From assembly GCA_905221605.1 (NCBI GenBank), contig CAJNDS010002532.1:12501-74500 (forward strand): 62,000 nucleotides of DNA, in the 5' to 3' direction. Position numbers and translations under genes: made by a program. The stretch is from Symbiodinium natans. Lineage: Eukaryota; Sar; Dinophyceae; Suessiales; Symbiodiniaceae. The notes below the pieces were generated by a model, which was not told the DNA's origin, made no database searches, and was given only the letters and a program-made list of their open reading frames with translations. This document shows, in pieces, positions 61,868-62,000 of this stretch (the stretch's first letter is position 1; every line of letters begins with the position of its first letter).

Positions 61868-62000
61868 TTACCCCTCTCCCCTAAACCTTAACCCAACCAA
61901 AGAATCACAATCTGTGGAACACCCAACAGCCGGGGCTCAGCCTCACGTCACCTCCGCTTGTGTAGAGTTGGCGGTTTGAAGGCTGCATGCCTTCTCACTG

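Larger units (their letters stand above)
52730..62000. other. Repeat-rich end of window, only weak coding patches
   Basis: Holds foldback elements (53206, 55030, 58499, 59763, 59968, 60078, 60785, 61743), telomere-type arrays and variant arrays. Patches with open, GC-rich codons after AG^G include 56571-56630 (LPGELVLPGSAEGSPADLQA), 57614-57703 (AKSQCFCGILAAAANQPPTC) and 59482-59538 (AVLALLSPTGSKARCLK). They suggest at least one more split gene but do not chain together. Confidence 0.45.

Noticed and set aside
1-62000. Interpretation as a subtelomere or chromosome end
   Set aside because: Arrays occur in both orientations, are short, and interrupt genes and mobile elements throughout; no terminal array is present.

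Overview
The window looks like nuclear DNA of a dinoflagellate, possibly Symbiodiniaceae or a relative. The evidence is saturation with plant/dinoflagellate-type telomere repeats (TTTAGGG/CCCTAAA) far from any visible chromosome end, tiny exons in very long introns, intron starts that mix GT, GC and GA with a 3' boundary that is always AG^G, and a Ty1/copia polyprotein with a lysine/glycine-rich (GKGKSKGK-type) linker. Nothing bacterial, no rRNA, no recognisable tRNA and no CRISPR was seen.

Most genes are invisible to ORF scanning because exons are 23-164 nt. Joining short coding patches by phase and protein-family logic gave three plus-strand genes. (1) About 116-17304: a voltage-gated cation channel, 16 exons covering S2 to S6 and the cytoplasmic EF-hand-like tail; its 5' end lies outside the window. 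(2) 21631-22736: four exons with a WD40-like segment. (3) 34849-52729: a pentatricopeptide-repeat (PPR) protein, 21 exons, about 461 codons, open at the 5' side and ending at a TAG. Phases agree at every junction proposed (two junctions leave one shared G ambiguous).

Between genes 2 and 3, on the minus strand, is a complete 7561-bp copia retrotransposon (26968-34528). It has identical 182-bp LTRs, a 5-bp target duplication, an initiator-Met-type primer site and one uninterrupted 2343-residue polyprotein. The polyprotein has two unusual modules: a methyltransferase-like domain between protease and integrase, and a membrane-anchor plus coiled-coil tail after RNase H.

Introns and spacers are built from three materials. 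The first is telomere-type arrays in both orientations, some drifted to private variants (CCCGAAA, CCCCAAAA, GGGTTTATA, GGGTCTAGA, GGGCTTA, CCCCTAA). The second is about a dozen families of 80-130 bp foldback (MITE-like) elements, some nested with 3-bp target duplications. The third is minisatellites, notably a 15-bp GGCGGGGGCAACCCT array at 37.3-38.8 kb. Telomere-type tracts interrupt many foldback elements, so they arrive by insertion or seeded growth after the elements did.

The most striking pattern is orientation. Introns tend to carry TTTAGGG just after the donor and CCCTAAA just before the acceptor (about 16 introns by eye against about 2 in the opposite arrangement), so intron ends could pair in the pre-mRNA. 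From 52.7 to 62 kb only weak coding patches are visible.
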